From Gymnopilus junonius (taxonomy: Eukaryota; Basidiomycota; Agaricomycetes; Agaricales; Galerinaceae), in the NCBI GenBank assembly GCA_015501075.1, contig JADNYJ010000889.1, forward strand, positions 1 to 10,295: a DNA stretch of 10,295 nucleotides. The letters run 5' to 3'. This document shows positions 9,016 to 10,295 of the stretch, in pieces; the stretch's first letter is position 1; each line of letters starts with the position of its first letter. The position numbers and the translations under genes were made by a program. The notes beneath the pieces were generated by a model. The model worked only from the letters and a program-made list of their open reading frames with translations, had not been told where the DNA came from and made no database searches.

Positions 9016-9351
9016 TGCTTGCCGAACCGTCATCGGCCGGGCTTGCATTTGGAGGTTGATAAGTAATATTGTAGGCAAGGCCTATAAGAGCCTAGAAGCA
9101 ACGACAAGATGAATCTTTCTTCTCTCCGTAAGGAACATGGATCCCAGAATAAAAGGATCGCCGAACGAACAAGCCCCCTCGACACCTCGATGATTTTAGA
9201 GAAGCGAGAAACTCCGGAAGCACCTCCTGTAGATGTATGAACGACATCTCCGCCTAGGACCTCGTACTGTTGTGCAAAGCGCGGAAATAACCAGAAGATT
9301 GATACATCCAAACAAAGATTACTGGATAGAATCGATAACAAAGGACGTTTT
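9016..9351. repeat. Tandem repeat unit 3
   Basis: Third copy, about 336 bp, starting at TGCTTGCCGAACC. It keeps AAGGCCTATAAGAGCCTAGA at 9077 exactly as in unit 1, and shares ATCCCAGAATAAAAGG and GCGAGAAACTCCG with unit 2. Confidence 0.75.
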
Positions 9352-9576
9352 CCTTGTCGGGTGTAGGACTCGCCATCGACCATGCTGCGACCCTAGAATA
9401 GAAGAACGAGAAGCAGTGAACAAACCCCCTCGGACACCTTGATCTAGAAAAGTCTTGCCCAGTTACCTTGCCGTAGTGCCAGGCGGCTACCGGCTATATT
9501 TACACGAAGCAAGAAAAATTGGTTGCCCAAAGCAAAGAGATTATTGAGTAGAACCAACGATGGTAAGATGTCGAGC
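9352..9576. repeat. Tandem repeat unit 4, shortened and diverged
   Basis: This copy lacks the AAGGCC...GCCTAGAAG segment. It keeps ACCCTAGAATAGAAG (about 9390), CAAACCCCCTCGGACACC (9421-9438) followed by TTGAT, and CCCAAAGCAAAGAGATTATT near 9524-9543, which aligns with the end of unit 1. The exact edges are uncertain. Confidence 0.55.
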
Positions 9577-9890
9577 ATCTGTGTATTTCAGGGGAAAGTA
9601 ACGCTGTGTAACTTTGACCTTTTTTTTTTTTGCCCAATGGAAAGCACATACAGTTTGGGATCGGATTACAGTAGTCCTTTCTTCCCGCCATTCTTCCAAT
9701 AATCCATCTCAATCCGGATTATGACGGCAACTTATAGCTAAACAGCTCATCGCGATCGGCGATGTCGCATACTACTAGCCGTTTTCGACTTATAATATTG
9801 CGTGCCTATGACTAACAGCTCAGTCATGTTCAACATGGCAAGGACACGAAAAAAACAGTCATCTAGACTGCATTCTGCAGAGAAAGGCCT
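9577..9890. other. Non-coding stretch after the tandem array, with a 12-T run
   Basis: A run of 12 T occurs at 9620-9631 (A12 on the minus strand). A near-palindrome of 17 bases (CATCGCGATCGGCGATG) lies at 9748-9764. No gene, tRNA or Pol III box set was found next to the T run. The minus-strand open frame across 9500-9712 has no recognisable motif. Confidence 0.4.
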
Positions 9891-9964
9891 TTGAACAAAG
9901 GAGAGTGGTGGAAGAGGATGAAGTCAGATTCGCCCTTTGTGGAATCTGAGTTTGATTCCTCCCA

Positions 9965-10295
9965 TTACGGAGTTGATGCTCGCGACATAAATGATGTCCT
10001 TAGTAGACGTACAGCCAGCATCACTTGTGATACATCCGCCGCCATTGGCGATGACAGCGCCAGAGTCGTCTGGGGGAAGAAGGCACCAAAATTGTTATCA
10101 AGATGGAGGATGACCCGTTCCATAGAGAAACAGGTAGCGTCATCTTCATAATAATTACGGACGCAGGAGCGGATGCCATTGGAATGTCCGATCGCTAGGC
10201 CAGTGCCATTATCGTGCTTAACTGCCATAAGGCGGGATTAACCATTCTAAGTCTGGTCCAATGCAACGCCATTGTTCACCTTCGTATCCTTGAGC
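9965..10295 (-). other. Possible coding remnant of unknown function at the right edge
   Basis: On the minus strand the frame 10228-9965 reads MAVKHDNGTGLAIGHSNGIR, then NYYEDDATCFSMERVILHLD, and ends at a stop at 9965. Just upstream, in another frame (about 10291-10229), lies YEGEQWRCIGPDLEWLIPPY. The two have protein-like composition and adjoin across a frame change that is not a simple one-base loss. The opposite strand is also partly open (9891-10151 and a shorter frame), so strand and reality are uncertain. No family recognised. It could be a broken gene, the 3' exons of a gene outside the window, or chance. Confidence 0.25.

Larger units (their letters stand above)
8318..9576. repeat. 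Tandem array of about 3.5 diverged ~340-bp units
   Basis: The same blocks recur in the same order. TGCTTGCCGAAC-like: 8318, 8674, 9016. AAGGCCTATAAGAGCCTAGA: 8395, 8741 (variant), 9077. GTAAGGAAAATGGGTCCCAG (with variants): 8450, 8798, 9128; remnant at 9391. CGGACACCTTGATG: 8503, 8853, about 9178, 9431. GCGGAAATA: 8583, 8937, 9281. ATTACTGAATAGAA-like: 8624, 8979, 9318, 9540. Spacings are about 325-355 bp for the first three copies and about 220-255 bp into the last, which is shortened. Copies differ by many substitutions and indels that are not multiples of three, and no shared open frame exists. The array has no terminal inverted repeats or LTR signature that I can see. It sits 0.7 kb downstream of tpa1. 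Confidence 0.85.

Noticed and set aside
9030..9383. Minus-strand open frame of 117 codons inside the tandem array
   Set aside because: It lies in unit 3, but the other units are not open in the matching frame and unit lengths are not multiples of three.
9620..9631. Pol III terminator or SINE tail at the 12-T run
   Set aside because: No A/B boxes or tRNA-like sequence were found on either side, and no target-site duplications were seen.
9891..10151. Plus-strand open frame of 86 codons
   Set aside because: It overlaps a slightly more protein-like minus-strand frame. No motif, no partner exons visible.

Overview
The window reads as nuclear DNA of a filamentous basidiomycete, most likely an Agaricomycete. 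The genes are cut by many short introns (49-82 nt) with GT donors, CTNAY-like branch sites and AG acceptors. The three recognisable proteins (a gamma-tubulin complex component, Mgm101 and Tpa1/Ofd1) are fungal or general eukaryotic housekeeping proteins. No bacterial operon structure, CRISPR array, rRNA or tRNA was seen.

Layout. 1-1618 (minus): the 5' part of a GCP5-type gamma-tubulin complex gene, seven exons, running off the left edge. 1619-2803: intergenic, with two unrecognised coding-like segments on the minus strand. 2804-3847 (minus): complete five-exon mgm101, all phases consistent, 256 aa. 3848-4388: intergenic, upstream of mgm101. 4389-4881 (minus): a small gene of unknown function with a WNCQDW motif and its frame broken twice. 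4882-5329: a divergent promoter region with two opposed CCAAT boxes. 5330-7597 (plus): four-exon TPA1/OFD1-type prolyl hydroxylase, broken in frame four times within exons 1-2. 7598-8317: 3' flank with nothing recognisable. 8318-9576: about three and a half diverged tandem copies of a ~340-bp non-coding unit. 9577-10295: a 12-T run and one unresolved coding-like stretch.

The genes do not form a pathway. They serve microtubule nucleation (GCP5), mitochondrial DNA maintenance (Mgm101) and oxygen-dependent hydroxylation of a ribosomal protein (Tpa1). The small gene and tpa1 are divergent and may share a promoter.

The main observation is that seven frame breaks in three otherwise conserved-looking genes all have the same sign (one base too few). 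Each is reconciled by adding one base to a neighbouring run, and all downstream exon phases then agree. This fits uncorrected base-dropping errors in the assembly better than independent decay, though true pseudogenes are not excluded. The least explained elements are the ~340-bp tandem array and the coding-like stretches at 2108-2530 and 9965-10295. I did not find convincing evidence of a new molecular system.
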